In this document: piece by piece, positions 17,607 through 26,458 of the stretch
Position numbering within the stretch: position 1 is the stretch's first letter
Layout of the letters: the number at the start of each line of letters is the position of its first letter
Assembly (NCBI GenBank): GCA_017643685.1
Contig: JAEPMY010000011.1
Location: 1 to 48,919 of the forward strand
Source of the DNA: Sneathiella sp.
Lineage (GTDB): Bacteria; Pseudomonadota; Alphaproteobacteria; Sneathiellales; Sneathiellaceae
Length of the DNA stretch: 48,919 nt
Direction of reading: 5' to 3'
The notes under the pieces: generated by a model
Databases searched by the model: none
Seen by the model: the letters and a program-made list of their open reading frames with translations, nothing else
What the model was told of the DNA's origin: nothing
Made by a program: the position numbers and the translations under genes

Positions 17607-18113
17607 ATGCGCTTAGTTTCCGCAAATCTGTTGGGAATGCTGCTGGCGGCATTGTTCTTTGTATCTCCTGTTGGGGCGGTCTTTAACGATGAGCGTCTTA
17701 AAGATCCTGCTCAAGAAGAGAAAGCACGGGAAATTTCAGACAATATCCGCTGTTTGGTATGCCAGAACCAATCCATCATGGATAGTAATGCCGATCTTGC
17801 AAAAGATCTGCGGAGCATCGTGAGGGAGCAGGTCGCTGCGGGTAAGAGCGAAGCGGAAATTCATGAATTTCTGGTGAGCCGCTATGGCGATTGGGTGTTG
17901 TTGAACCCGCCTTTTAAGGCGCGGACCTTTATCCTTTGGGTAAGCCCTGCCTTTGTGTTTTTGCTGGGCGGTTATTTTATGTTTCTGTTTTTACGCCGTA
18001 AGAATGACAAATCTGCAGAAGCCGATAGGAAATCCGCTCCTTTAACTGAGGAGGAGCAGGTGGAGTTGAATAAATTGTTGAGTGAAGGGGAACGCCCCGG
18101 AGAACCTAAATGA
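17607..18113 (+). CDS. ccmH: Cytochrome c maturation protein CcmH (CcmL/NrfF type)
   Basis: Periplasmic thiol oxidoreductase subunit of the heme ligase. A signal peptide is followed by the conserved IRCLVCQNQSI with the redox pair Cys49 and Cys52, then a C-terminal membrane span (FILWVSPAFVFLLGGYFMFL). The 168-residue length is that of the short form without the TPR domain; that domain is encoded separately as ccmI. The stop overlaps the ccmI start by four bases. Confidence 0.95.
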   Translation: MRLVSANLLGMLLAALFFVSPVGAVFNDERLKDPAQEEKAREISDNIRCLVCQNQSIMDSNADLAKDLRSIVREQVAAGKSEAEIHEFLVSRYGDWVLLNPPFKARTFILWVSPAFVFLLGGYFMFLFLRRKNDKSAEADRKSAPLTEEEQVELNKLLSEGERPGEPK

Positions 18114-19498
18114 TTTGGTTTGTTTTTGGTCTGATCCTTCTGATCTCAGCGGCGATCCTTCTATACCCGTTCTTTTTTGGAAACAAAGAAGAGGCGAACG
18201 AAAATGAACTGGGACTGAGCCTTTATAAGTCGCAGCTTGAAGAGTTGGAGCGAGATGTTGCCAACGGGGTAACAACCGAAGAAGCAGCGCAGCAGATACG
18301 CCTGGAAATTCAGCGACGTATCCTGAAAACATCTCGCCAAGGAACAGAAGAGAAGCGCAGAAGCATTGGCCTTTCAAAGCTGACTTTGGTTGCGATTTTG
18401 GTGACGCTGGTTGGTGGTAGTGCTGCGCTTTATCTAGAGCTAGGTTCTCCAGATTTGCCAGCCAAACCCCTCGCGCTTCGAGATATTGAGGCTGAAAAGC
18501 GGGAAATGGCCGGGAATACGGAAAATCTGGAGAATCTGGTCAAACGCCTCGCGGAGCGGTTGCAGGAGCAGCCTGAAAATGTCGATGGATGGGTTCTGCT
18601 CGGCCGAACGTTGAACCGGATGGGCCGTTTTGAAGCAGCTGCAAATACCTTCTTGCAAGCGACCAAAATTGAACCCGATGATGTGGATCTGTACGTAGGG
18701 GCCGGGGAGAGCTTTTATTACCATGCGAAAGGGAATGTCAGCGCAGATTCCCTGGCTGCCTTTAAAAAAGCGGAGGATTTGGCACCTGATCATCCGGGTG
18801 TCCGTTTCTATCTTGCTTTGCATAAGGCCGAAAGTGGAGATGAAAAAGGTGCCTTAGAGGGCTGGTTATCCCTTTATGCGGATAGCGAGCCGACTGAGCC
18901 TTATATGCCAACTTTACGTGAGCGCATTTCTTTGCTGGCAGAAAAATTGGAAATGGATGTGGAAGCTCAACTGGCTGGAAAAGAACTTCCAGAAGACAGT
19001 ATGCGAGGGCCAAGCCGTGAAGATCGGGAAGCTGCCGCAGAGATGAGCGCAGCAGATCGTCAAGAGATGATTGAAGGCATGGTTGCAGGGCTTGCTGAGC
19101 GGATGGCCGAAAGTCCTGAATTTGATGGTTTGATGAGACTTGGACAGTCTTATAGTACGATGGGCCAGTACGAGAAGTCTGCCGATGCATATGGCCGTGC
19201 AGCTGAGCTAAAGCCCGATGCGTCTATGCCGTTGATTATGCAGGCGTTGGCGATTGTTCAGGGCGCACCCGAAGAGAGCCCGCCGCCAAAACCAGCTATC
19301 GAAATCTATAAGAAGGTTCTCACGCTTGATGACAGTGTGGCAGAAGCGCATTGGTATGTCGGTTTGGACGCAGCCATTGCAAAGGACAAAGAAACAGCAT
19401 TACGGCATTGGCGACAGATTTTGGCCCTTGTGCCACCGGAAAGCCCTCTATACCGCAATGTGGAAGAGGCAATCAAATCCCTTTCCGCAACTGAATAG
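18110..19498 (+). CDS. ccmI: Cytochrome c apoprotein chaperone CcmI (CycH)
   Basis: Presents apocytochrome c to the CcmF/CcmH ligase. The N-terminus spans the membrane twice (MIWFVFGLILLISAAILLYP and LTLVAILVTLVGGSAALYLE) around a short cytoplasmic loop with a leucine-rich SLYKSQLEELERDV segment. The rest is periplasmic TPR repeats, for example VLLGRTLNRMGRFEAAANTF and RLGQSYSTMGQYEKSADAYG. 462 residues. It is the last gene of the ccm row; only 54 bases separate it from the next small ORF. Confidence 0.93.
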   Translation: MIWFVFGLILLISAAILLYPFFFGNKEEANENELGLSLYKSQLEELERDVANGVTTEEAAQQIRLEIQRRILKTSRQGTEEKRRSIGLSKLTLVAILVTLVGGSAALYLELGSPDLPAKPLALRDIEAEKREMAGNTENLENLVKRLAERLQEQPENVDGWVLLGRTLNRMGRFEAAANTFLQATKIEPDDVDLYVGAGESFYYHAKGNVSADSLAAFKKAEDLAPDHPGVRFYLALHKAESGDEKGALEGWLSLYADSEPTEPYMPTLRERISLLAEKLEMDVEAQLAGKELPEDSMRGPSREDREAAAEMSAADRQEMIEGMVAGLAERMAESPEFDGLMRLGQSYSTMGQYEKSADAYGRAAELKPDASMPLIMQALAIVQGAPEESPPPKPAIEIYKKVLTLDDSVAEAHWYVGLDAAIAKDKETALRHWRQILALVPPESPLYRNVEEAIKSLSATE

Positions 19499-19552
19499 AC
19501 TTGCTATCCTATGGGCCTAGGGTAGAAACCCAAAGCCGCGAGAAAAACGGAA

Positions 19553-19741
19553 ATGGTTAAGATATCAGGCACTTTGTCCAGTAATGTGTCCCTGTCTGGC
19601 AGGTTGCTGGGCGGGCAAGGAGATGCATCCGGGCATCTGGCGCAGCAGGTAAAAGCGCCTGAAAAACCTGCGGCGATTAAAGATGAGCGTCCGGATATGA
19701 CCTTTAGTGGTCTGGGCCGCCGCATCGATATCAGCGTTTAA
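19553..19741 (+). CDS. Hypothetical 62-residue protein
   Basis: A short frame from ATG 19553 to TAA, between ccmI and the NUDIX gene on the same strand, 20 bases before the latter. It would encode a soluble, basic protein rich in Ser and Gly at the N-terminus (MVKISGTLSSNVSLSGRLLG) with a charged middle (KAPEKPAAIKDERPDM) and a hydrophobic end (GLGRRIDISV). Codon use is like that of its neighbours. No signal peptide, membrane span or known motif is seen, and the ribosome binding site is poor. I do not recognise it. It could also be untranslated. Confidence 0.4.
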   Translation: MVKISGTLSSNVSLSGRLLGGQGDASGHLAQQVKAPEKPAAIKDERPDMTFSGLGRRIDISV

Positions 19742-19761
19742 GGCTTAACGAGAGTAGTTTC

Positions 19762-20325
19762 GTGACTTCCACTAATCCAGATGATTTCGGTTTTGAGAAG
19801 CGCGTTCCTGATGGGGATGATCTGGAACGGCACGTATGCCGTGATTGTGGGTGGATCCACTACGATAACCCGAAAATTGTCGTGGGCTCTGTTGTCACCT
19901 ATGAGGACAAATTTCTACTATGTCGCCGAGCTATCGAGCCAAGGAGAGGTTTCTGGACGTTACCGGCAGGTTATATGGAAAACCAGGAAACGACTGAAGA
20001 CGGTGCCCGCAGGGAGGCATGGGAAGAAGCAAAGGCGGAGATAAAAATCCGTGACTTGCTCGCCATTTATAATGTGACCCATATCAGTCAGGTGCAGATT
20101 ATGTACCGGGCCTACTTAGAAAAGCCGGAATTTTCAGCTGGAATCGAAAGCCTCGAAGTTGCGCTTTTTAGTTGGGATGAGATCCCTTGGAATGACCTTG
20201 CCTTTCCAACAGTGATATGGGCTTTGCATCAGTTTCGAGAAGTATCAGACCGCAACCTGATAACCCCGTTCAGCAATGCAACGGGTGAACTGCTGAAGCA
20301 ATCATTTAGTACTTTAAGGCGGTAG
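19762..20325 (+). CDS. NUDIX hydrolase with N-terminal CxxC
   Basis: Would hydrolyse a nucleoside diphosphate linked to another group. The NUDIX box runs from Gly70 to Ala92 (GYMENQETTEDGARREAWEE, then AKA); the REUXEE core is intact, but the usual Gly before the last position is Lys91. A single zinc-ribbon-like CRDCGWIHYDNPKIVVG lies at residues 26-42; the partner CxxC found in NudC-like proteins is absent. 187 residues. GTG start with GAGAG upstream. The substrate is not predictable from sequence. Confidence 0.85.
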   Translation: MTSTNPDDFGFEKRVPDGDDLERHVCRDCGWIHYDNPKIVVGSVVTYEDKFLLCRRAIEPRRGFWTLPAGYMENQETTEDGARREAWEEAKAEIKIRDLLAIYNVTHISQVQIMYRAYLEKPEFSAGIESLEVALFSWDEIPWNDLAFPTVIWALHQFREVSDRNLITPFSNATGELLKQSFSTLRR

Positions 20326-20328
20326 CGA

Positions 20329-20357
20329 TTTTCAAAAGCCCCTGTCTGCTGTATAAT
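20329..20357 (+). promoter_or_regulatory. Promoter of the hydrolase lipoprotein gene
   Basis: TTTTCA (20329-20334) and a perfect TATAAT (20352-20357) are separated by 17 bases, followed 30 bases on by a GGAG ribosome binding site and the ATG at 20388. Confidence 0.55.
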
Positions 20358-20387
20358 AAAATAATTATATAAAAGCGGAGAATTGGT

Positions 20388-21929
20388 ATGAGGGGTCTTG
20401 CCATATTAGGTGCCGCCTGCTTTTTAGCAGCCTGTAGCGGTCCTACGTCTTATCTATATAAAACTGAAAAAGCACTGGGCACAGAAGCTCAAGCCACGAA
20501 GATCATGCATTCTGGTGTTGATTTTCCAAGGGGTCTCTCGCTTTCGATGCCGGGTTACGTAATTGGCATTGAAAAGGCACCACGAAAGCTTGTTACAACA
20601 GAGCGCTGGCAAACGTCTCCTCGCGCAAAAGGAGAGGCGCATCCCCGCATTCCAGAAGGGGAGCGCCGTACCAACATTTTGGCCGATAGCTTATATACAG
20701 ATTCCAAGGCGCATATTGTCACGCATATAATGAAATACGACGTGACCAAGAGCCCTATATCTGCCTATCAGCGTGTTAAAGGATGCGCGCTTTATAACCT
20801 CTATGAGCAGGATTTGGCGGACGCCAAGATTCAGTGTGAACGCTACTTACCGGCGTTACCCGAGGGCCAATATACCAAAGCGTTTGATTATAGCTGGAAT
20901 GCTTTAGATCAGTTCAAATCTTCATTGCTGGAGACTTTAAGCGGACCTGATGCCCCGACCCATGTGGTTGTTTATGTCATGGGATGGAATACGCCGCAGA
21001 TTGAGGCCTATCGGAACTTTAACTCACTTGCCGGGCATATGCTGGATGCCGCTGAGGCAGATGCCTCAAACGGAAGAGTTGAATTTCGGCCATTAGTTGT
21101 AGGGGTTACCTGGCCGTCACTTTGGCGCAATCTTAAATTTGTTCCTGATCTGATTGCCCATCCGATTAGTTATCGAAACAAGGCTAATGACGCTGACGAG
21201 GTGGGAATGTCTTGGCTTGGGGTCCTGTTGCATGACGTATTGGTTGGTGTTCGTAATCAGGTGGATCGGGAGCAAGGCCGATACATCCCAATCATTGCAG
21301 TTGGACACAGCTTTGGTGCCCGTGCAGTTACCCGCGGTGTTTTCACCGGTCCGGCAATAGCCCCTAATCCAGAGACTGCGCCGATAGATAACTATAACCG
21401 TGTGGCTGATCTGGTTATTGGCTTGCAAGGAGCGTTTAGTAAAAACCGCTTTCATCCAAAAGGGGGTAAAGGGGAGGAGGACCAACCCTATGATCATTTC
21501 CGCGATCAGGCTGGGCAAACCCTTCTGACAGCTTCTCGGCATGACTCTGTCATTGGTCTGAGCTTTTGGTCAGAGACGGCAGGAAATGACGATAGTTGGA
21601 ATGATGAGTGTAAAGCGGGCGCTGTATCCGATAACCCCTTATTTAACTGCCAGAATGTGGCGGAAAAATCTGAATTTTTAACCACTTTAAGAAATCTGCC
21701 TCGAAAGGCCTGTATTGGAAATGATCCGACCAGTTGCCGCATTCAATATGTGAGAATGGATCCAATTGTCAGATTTAATGCCGCAGAAACAGGCGGTGGT
21801 GCCCATAGTGATATCTACCGTGCGCCCATCGGACAGTTGACATGGGAGATGATTAAGAAATATGCGCCGGGCGGCGGCATACAGCGTCCACCAACAGCCT
21901 CACGCTTGCTTAAGGTAACGGAAAAGTAA
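20388..21929 (+). CDS. Alpha/beta-hydrolase-like lipoprotein of unknown substrate
   Basis: 513 residues. The N-terminus MRGLAILGAACFLAACSG is a lipoprotein signal with lipobox LAAC, so the mature protein is probably lipidated at Cys16 and anchored in a membrane. A hydrolase fold is suggested by VVYVMGWNTPQIEAYRNF (oxyanion strand) and the nucleophile elbow VGHSFGARA, with Ser308 as likely nucleophile; a late His in the GGGAHSDIYR stretch could complete the triad. It has its own promoter and lies apart from the ccm cluster. The last 30 bases overlap the convergent DUF3445 gene. I cannot name a substrate; esterase or lipase-like activity is the default guess. Confidence 0.75.
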   Translation: MRGLAILGAACFLAACSGPTSYLYKTEKALGTEAQATKIMHSGVDFPRGLSLSMPGYVIGIEKAPRKLVTTERWQTSPRAKGEAHPRIPEGERRTNILADSLYTDSKAHIVTHIMKYDVTKSPISAYQRVKGCALYNLYEQDLADAKIQCERYLPALPEGQYTKAFDYSWNALDQFKSSLLETLSGPDAPTHVVVYVMGWNTPQIEAYRNFNSLAGHMLDAAEADASNGRVEFRPLVVGVTWPSLWRNLKFVPDLIAHPISYRNKANDADEVGMSWLGVLLHDVLVGVRNQVDREQGRYIPIIAVGHSFGARAVTRGVFTGPAIAPNPETAPIDNYNRVADLVIGLQGAFSKNRFHPKGGKGEEDQPYDHFRDQAGQTLLTASRHDSVIGLSFWSETAGNDDSWNDECKAGAVSDNPLFNCQNVAEKSEFLTTLRNLPRKACIGNDPTSCRIQYVRMDPIVRFNAAETGGGAHSDIYRAPIGQLTWEMIKKYAPGGGIQRPPTASRLLKVTEK

Positions 21930-22733
21930 ATCCTCGTACCGTGCGACGGTCTTGTAACGTCGCATCGCATCGGGCATTGTTGATAGCGAGCGGAGTAAGG
22001 TCTCTTTTCGGGCTAGGTCTTGAACAACTTCCCCAAGTGGAGTGTTGAAGATACGTATTGTGAAAAGAGCGCTATCAGGCGTTTTCAGGCGTTGCAAAGT
22101 CTGACGTTCAATCCGAAAGAAAAACTTCTCGCCAATTGTCTCCAGCGTAATTTCTGGTTTCTTCGGTTGCTGGTCCCGCCACCAATTGGGTTGGAACAAG
22201 GCGTCATCGTCATAAAGGCCCCAGTTAAAGCGCTCTACGATTTTGCCAGGCTTCATATTCTGGAAAAACTTATCAATGGAGTTACCAATAGCAGGGTTTA
22301 GATCCGGTACAGGATTATGTATTTCCCACATAGGCCGCCCAATTTTTTCAGATAAGTTCCAGCCGGTCGGAAAGGACACAGAAGCTGCCGTTAAATCATA
22401 TCCGCCCCCTTCTCCTTGTTGCATCAGGACAAGGTCCTCTTGAACCATTAATGCTGCTTTAAGAAGTGGATTTCCCTCCTCACAAGGAGGAGGGGTGACA
22501 TGTGGATGGGCGGCGGCAAGCTCTTCAGTTACGATCTGCAGGATATCCTCTGCGGCTGCTTCTGTATGCGGGTTTTCTGCAAAAACTGCGTCTTTATACC
22601 GTTCTAAAAGCTCTGTTTTCAGTTTTATATCGGAAGCGTAATGATCGTCTGTGTCCAGCCAAGATCGGTTCCGAACAGGCTTTAATCCCATGGAAAACCG
22701 AAAATCACCATTTTCTACCGGAAAATAGCGCAT
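21900..22733 (-). CDS. DUF3445 family protein (heme-dependent oxidative N-demethylase-like)
   Basis: The 277-residue protein matches the DUF3445 pattern: N-terminal FRFSMGLKPV, SVSFPTGWNLSEKIG in the middle and the highly typical ERFNWGLYDDDALFQP. Studied relatives are PAS-fold, heme-binding oxidases that remove N-methyl groups from dimethylamine-like compounds; whether this one does is inference. It starts 3 bases after the yciB/ispZ stop, so it is probably the last gene of the dapF-mtaB-ftsY-yciB unit. Its 3' end overlaps the hydrolase lipoprotein gene on the other strand by 30 bases. Confidence 0.8.
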   Translation of the reverse strand: MRYFPVENGDFRFSMGLKPVRNRSWLDTDDHYASDIKLKTELLERYKDAVFAENPHTEAAAEDILQIVTEELAAAHPHVTPPPCEEGNPLLKAALMVQEDLVLMQQGEGGGYDLTAASVSFPTGWNLSEKIGRPMWEIHNPVPDLNPAIGNSIDKFFQNMKPGKIVERFNWGLYDDDALFQPNWWRDQQPKKPEITLETIGEKFFFRIERQTLQRLKTPDSALFTIRIFNTPLGEVVQDLARKETLLRSLSTMPDAMRRYKTVARYEDLLFRYLKQA

Positions 22734-22736
22734 AAA

Positions 22737-23303
22737 TCAGCTTTCGCTGTCGCTTTCTAGGCCGTGCTTTTTGAAAAGAGGCATTTGCATCAGGAAGAAA
22801 ACAAATGTGGCGGCTGTAAAGCCAAAGACTTTGATATTTACCCAAAGCTCTGTTGAGAACTGCCGCCACACGATTTCATTGACCACAGCCATTGCCAGGA
22901 AAAATACGACAAGGCGCCATGTCAGTTTGCTCCAGCCATCTTCGTCCAGCTTCCATACATTACCGAAAATCACTTGAACAAAGTTTTTCTTCAGCAGAAG
23001 GCCTGCAACGAGTGCTGTGGCAAAAAGGAAATAGATGATGGTTGGCTTCATCTTGATGAAGGTTTCATCTTGAAGGTAAAGGGTCAGTCCGCCGAAGATG
23101 GTTACGATCACAGCGGTTACCACAGGCATTAAAGGGAGCTTGCGCTCATAGTAATAGGAAATCGCGAGTCCAATCAGGGTGGTTACGATAATAACGCCCG
23201 TCGCAACATAAAGATCATATAAATAATAAGCCCCGAAAAAGAGACCAATTGGCCCGAGCTCAGTTGCGGTTTTAATTCCTTGTGGCATTTGGCGCTGTGA
23301 CAT
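22737..23303 (-). CDS. yciB: Septation protein A / inner-membrane protein YciB
   Basis: 188-residue inner-membrane protein with about five hydrophobic segments. LGPIGLFFGAYYLYDLYVAT near the N-terminus and KMKPTIIYFLFATALVAG are typical of the YciB/IspZ family, followed by WKLDEDGWSKLTWRLVVFF and NEIVWRQFSTELWVNIKVFG. The family has been linked to cell envelope organisation and septation; in several alphaproteobacteria it sits next to ftsY as here. It follows ftsY by 33 bases on the same strand. Confidence 0.92.
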   Translation of the reverse strand: MSQRQMPQGIKTATELGPIGLFFGAYYLYDLYVATGVIIVTTLIGLAISYYYERKLPLMPVVTAVIVTIFGGLTLYLQDETFIKMKPTIIYFLFATALVAGLLLKKNFVQVIFGNVWKLDEDGWSKLTWRLVVFFLAMAVVNEIVWRQFSTELWVNIKVFGFTAATFVFFLMQMPLFKKHGLESDSES

Positions 23304-23336
23304 GATGATCCCCCTGAAGCTACTTAAATACGATAC

Positions 23337-24287
23337 TTAGTTATTTTTATCTGCGCCGCTAAGGGCACGGGCGAAATCACGAGCCTCAAAAGGTTGTAGA
23401 TCATCAATGCCCTCTCCAACACCAATGGCATGAACAGGCAGACCGAATTTATCGGCTATCGCCACCAGAACGCCGCCGCGCGCAGTGCCATCCAGTTTGG
23501 TCATGACAAGCCCGGTGACATCACAGGTTTTGCCGAAAATCTCTACCTGATTGAGGGCATTTTGACCTGTTGTGGCATCTAGAACCAAAATGCTGGAATG
23601 CGGACCATCTGGATCCAGTTTGCGAATAACGAGCAGGATTTTCTCCAACTCCGCCATAAGTCCCGCTTTATTCTGTAGACGTCCTGCCGTATCAATCAGT
23701 AACAGGTCAACATTTTCATGTTTTGCTTCTTCCATTGCTGTGTAGGCGAGGCCCGCGGCATCACCGCCAACTTTTGTGGTGATTACACGCGCGCCGGTTC
23801 GTTCTCCCCAGATAGAAAGCTGTTCAACTGCAGCAGCGCGAAATGTGTCGCCGGCAGCCAGCATAACTTTCTTACCTGCATCAGCATGTTGCTTGGCAAG
23901 TTTACCGATTGTGGTCGTTTTACCTGATCCATTTACGCCAACGACGAGAACCACGTGCGGTTTGACGTCCGTTTTCAGCTCAAACGGATGGGCGACGGGT
24001 TCCAGAATGGCTGTAACCTCATCAGCGAGTGCTTCGCTGATTTCCTCCGGGGAAATTTCTTTATCGTAACGAGATTTGGCAATGTTGCTGGAGATGCGAG
24101 CCGCCGTTGTTACCCCGAGGTCTGAGGTGATCAGGAGCTCTTCCAACTCTTCCACGACATCATCATCAAGTTTTCGCTTGGTGAAGATTTCAGTGATGCC
24201 GGATGTCAGCGCATTCGAGGAGCGTTTAAGACCGTCCGTTAATTTGCGAAACCAGCCTTTTTTCTCTTTTTTGTCGCTGTCACTCAT
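23337..24287 (-). CDS. ftsY: Signal recognition particle receptor FtsY
   Basis: GTPase that docks the SRP-ribosome complex at the inner membrane. The 316-residue protein lacks the long acidic A domain of E. coli and begins with a short basic-charged stretch, as is usual in this class. An N domain is followed by the G domain: GVNGSGKTTTIGKL at residues 117-130, DTAGRLQNKAGLM, and TKLDGTARGG. The start codon overlaps the mtaB stop by four bases (ATGA). Its partner Ffh is encoded only 2.3 kb away on the other strand. Confidence 0.96.
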   Translation of the reverse strand: MSDSDKKEKKGWFRKLTDGLKRSSNALTSGITEIFTKRKLDDDVVEELEELLITSDLGVTTAARISSNIAKSRYDKEISPEEISEALADEVTAILEPVAHPFELKTDVKPHVVLVVGVNGSGKTTTIGKLAKQHADAGKKVMLAAGDTFRAAAVEQLSIWGERTGARVITTKVGGDAAGLAYTAMEEAKHENVDLLLIDTAGRLQNKAGLMAELEKILLVIRKLDPDGPHSSILVLDATTGQNALNQVEIFGKTCDVTGLVMTKLDGTARGGVLVAIADKFGLPVHAIGVGEGIDDLQPFEARDFARALSGADKNN

Positions 24288-25555
24288 TCGCTTGTTGCCT
24301 TTTCGCTCGCGTAAAGTTTTTTGCCGTCGGTGTGGGTGATTTGAACGAAGACGATGTTACCGGGTTCTGTTTCAAAATCAAACTGAACCGGAGCATATTG
24401 CTCTGTTCGACCCGTCGTTTCATTTTCAGCCAGTACATTTAGTTTTCGGCCCACTTGTTCTCCAAGATGGCGTGCCAGATTTGCGGCGCCTACAGCCCGT
24501 AGGTTTGCTGCTCGCTCTTTGCGTTTGTCTCCGCGAACCTGCGGCATCTTTGCGGCGGGTGTTCCCGGGCGCTCAGAGTAGGGAAAAACGTGAGCGTAAG
24601 TGATATTGCACTCTTCCAGCAGTAAGCGGCTATTTTCAGCCATCTCATCAGTTTCAGTTGGAAAGCCTGCAATGATATCAGCGCCAAAAACAACATCGGG
24701 GCGTAATTGACGCGCTTTATTGCAGAAGTCATACACATCCTGCCGCAGATGACGTCGTTTCATTCGTTTCAGAACCATGTCGTCACCAGCTTGCAAGCTG
24801 ATATGCAAATGCGGCATCAAGCGGGACTCATGTTCAATCAGACCCCAGAGATCCTCATCCACCTCAACTGGGTCAAGAGAGGATAACCGCAAGCGCTCAA
24901 TCCCCGGGACAAGAGCCAGAAGACGGCGGCACATCTGCCCAAGAGTGGGAGAGCCGGGCAGGTCCTCACCATAAGCGGTGATATCCACTCCGGTTAGAAC
25001 AAATTCTTTGTAGCCATTTTCAACGAGGGAATTGGCTTGATCGACGATGTCACCCAAAGGAACCGAACGGCTGTTTCCGCGGCCATAAGGGATGATGCAG
25101 AAGGTACAGCGATGGTCACAGCCATTTTGAATTTGCAGGAAAGCACGGGCGCGACCTTCGAAGCCTTCAAGTAGATGACTTGCCGTTTCTTCGGCTGACA
25201 TGATGTCATTCACCTGGACCCGTTCAGATGCTTCCAACCCAAACGAGGACGCTTCCAGCTTCTCAAGATTGCCGAGGATTTGATCGACTTCGCCCATTTT
25301 CTGGAATTGATCAGGGTTTGTCTGGGCTGCGCAGCCGGTCACAATGATGCGAGCATCTGGGTGATCTCGGCGCGCTTTGCGAATGGCTTGGCGGGCCTGC
25401 CGCTCGGCTTCATTTGTGACCGCACAGGTGTTAATGATAACCGCATTATTCAAACCTGCCGCAGTGGCGTGACCGCGCATCACCTCAGATTCATAGGAAT
25501 TGAGGCGGCAGCCGAAGGTCACGATTTCAGGTGCGTCGAGGGGTTTTTTTGACAT
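24284..25555 (-). CDS. mtaB: tRNA threonylcarbamoyladenosine methylthiotransferase MtaB
   Basis: Radical SAM enzyme that adds a methylthio group to t6A37 of tRNAs. The UPF0004 domain cluster ligands are Cys16 (TFGCRLN), Cys44 (INTCAVTNEA) and Cys75 (VTGCAAQ); the radical SAM cluster is NGCDHRCTFCIIPYGRG with Cys146, Cys150 and Cys153. A C-terminal TRAM-like domain ends the protein. The order of motifs and the 423-residue length fit MtaB rather than MiaB or RimO. Its start overlaps the dapF stop by one base. Confidence 0.93.
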   Translation of the reverse strand: MSKKPLDAPEIVTFGCRLNSYESEVMRGHATAAGLNNAVIINTCAVTNEAERQARQAIRKARRDHPDARIIVTGCAAQTNPDQFQKMGEVDQILGNLEKLEASSFGLEASERVQVNDIMSAEETASHLLEGFEGRARAFLQIQNGCDHRCTFCIIPYGRGNSRSVPLGDIVDQANSLVENGYKEFVLTGVDITAYGEDLPGSPTLGQMCRRLLALVPGIERLRLSSLDPVEVDEDLWGLIEHESRLMPHLHISLQAGDDMVLKRMKRRHLRQDVYDFCNKARQLRPDVVFGADIIAGFPTETDEMAENSRLLLEECNITYAHVFPYSERPGTPAAKMPQVRGDKRKERAANLRAVGAANLARHLGEQVGRKLNVLAENETTGRTEQYAPVQFDFETEPGNIVFVQITHTDGKKLYASEKATSE

Positions 25556-26391
25556 TACTTGTTACCGGATAAAAGTTCCTGTGACAGGATTCCATCAAAA
25601 GAATAAGCAACTGCACCCCCCATTAGCACAGTTCCATCAGGCTGCCACTCCATGTAAAGAGGGCCGCCGTTCAAATGCAAAGTGGCTTTGTGATCTACAA
25701 GCCCCCGAATTGTAGCCGCGACAATAGTTGCGCAAGCCGCAGATCCGCAAGCCAGCGTAATACCAACGCCGCGCTCCCACACTCGAAGTCGGAGACTGCC
25801 ATCACCATTCAGGCTGGCAACGCTGATATTGGCTTTTGCCGGTAGGAGTGGATCATGTTCCAGAATGGGCCCCCATTTCTCTACGTCGATTGCTTCCGCG
25901 TCATCGACAAAGAAAACCAGATGCGGATTGCCCATATTAACAGCGACAGGGTTGGAAAGTGGTCCGGCACTGATCGTGACGTGATCGGTATCTTCAGCGC
26001 GGGCGAGGGGAATATCCTGCCACTCTCGGCGGGGAGTGCCCATATTGATGGTGATGGCATCCTCACCACGACGTGTCCCGCCCAACAAGCCAGCGACTGT
26101 TTCAATAACGATTTCATCGGATGCCTTTTCAGCCATCATCAAATGGGCCACGCAGCGCGTGGCATTGCCGCAGGCTTCTGCCTCGGTCCCATCTGAATTA
26201 TAGATGCGCATAAAGACGTCCGCCTTTTTTGTTGGCTCCAGCACGACAAGCTGATCATAACCAACACCCCGATGACGATCCCCAATTGCGCGTAACTGCG
26301 CTGGGGTTAGGTTCGGGTTCTCAGCGCGTCCATCAATGACAACAAAGTCATTGCCAAGTCCATGCATCTTTTTGAATGAAATCTGTTCCAT
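25555..26391 (-). CDS. dapF: Diaminopimelate epimerase
   Basis: Interconverts LL- and meso-diaminopimelate for lysine and peptidoglycan synthesis in the cytoplasm. The two catalytic cysteines are visible: Cys74 in EACGNATRC and Cys215 in LACGSAAC. The N-terminus KMHGLGNDFVVID is standard, and 278 residues is normal. It is the first gene of the minus-strand unit dapF-mtaB-ftsY-yciB-DUF3445 and is divergent from ffh. Confidence 0.96.
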   Translation of the reverse strand: MEQISFKKMHGLGNDFVVIDGRAENPNLTPAQLRAIGDRHRGVGYDQLVVLEPTKKADVFMRIYNSDGTEAEACGNATRCVAHLMMAEKASDEIVIETVAGLLGGTRRGEDAITINMGTPRREWQDIPLARAEDTDHVTISAGPLSNPVAVNMGNPHLVFFVDDAEAIDVEKWGPILEHDPLLPAKANISVASLNGDGSLRLRVWERGVGITLACGSAACATIVAATIRGLVDHKATLHLNGGPLYMEWQPDGTVLMGGAVAYSFDGILSQELLSGNK

Positions 26392-26458
26392 ATGCCGCGA
26401 TATAGGGGTTAATTGGGGATTGGTCCAGAAATAATGTATCTGGGGCAGGCGTGCAGAC

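Noticed and set aside
19504-19725. 73-codon minus-strand frame opposite the 62-residue ORF
   Set aside because: No ribosome binding site, opposite to the direction of all nearby genes, and composition rich in Pro, Cys and Arg like a shadow frame.
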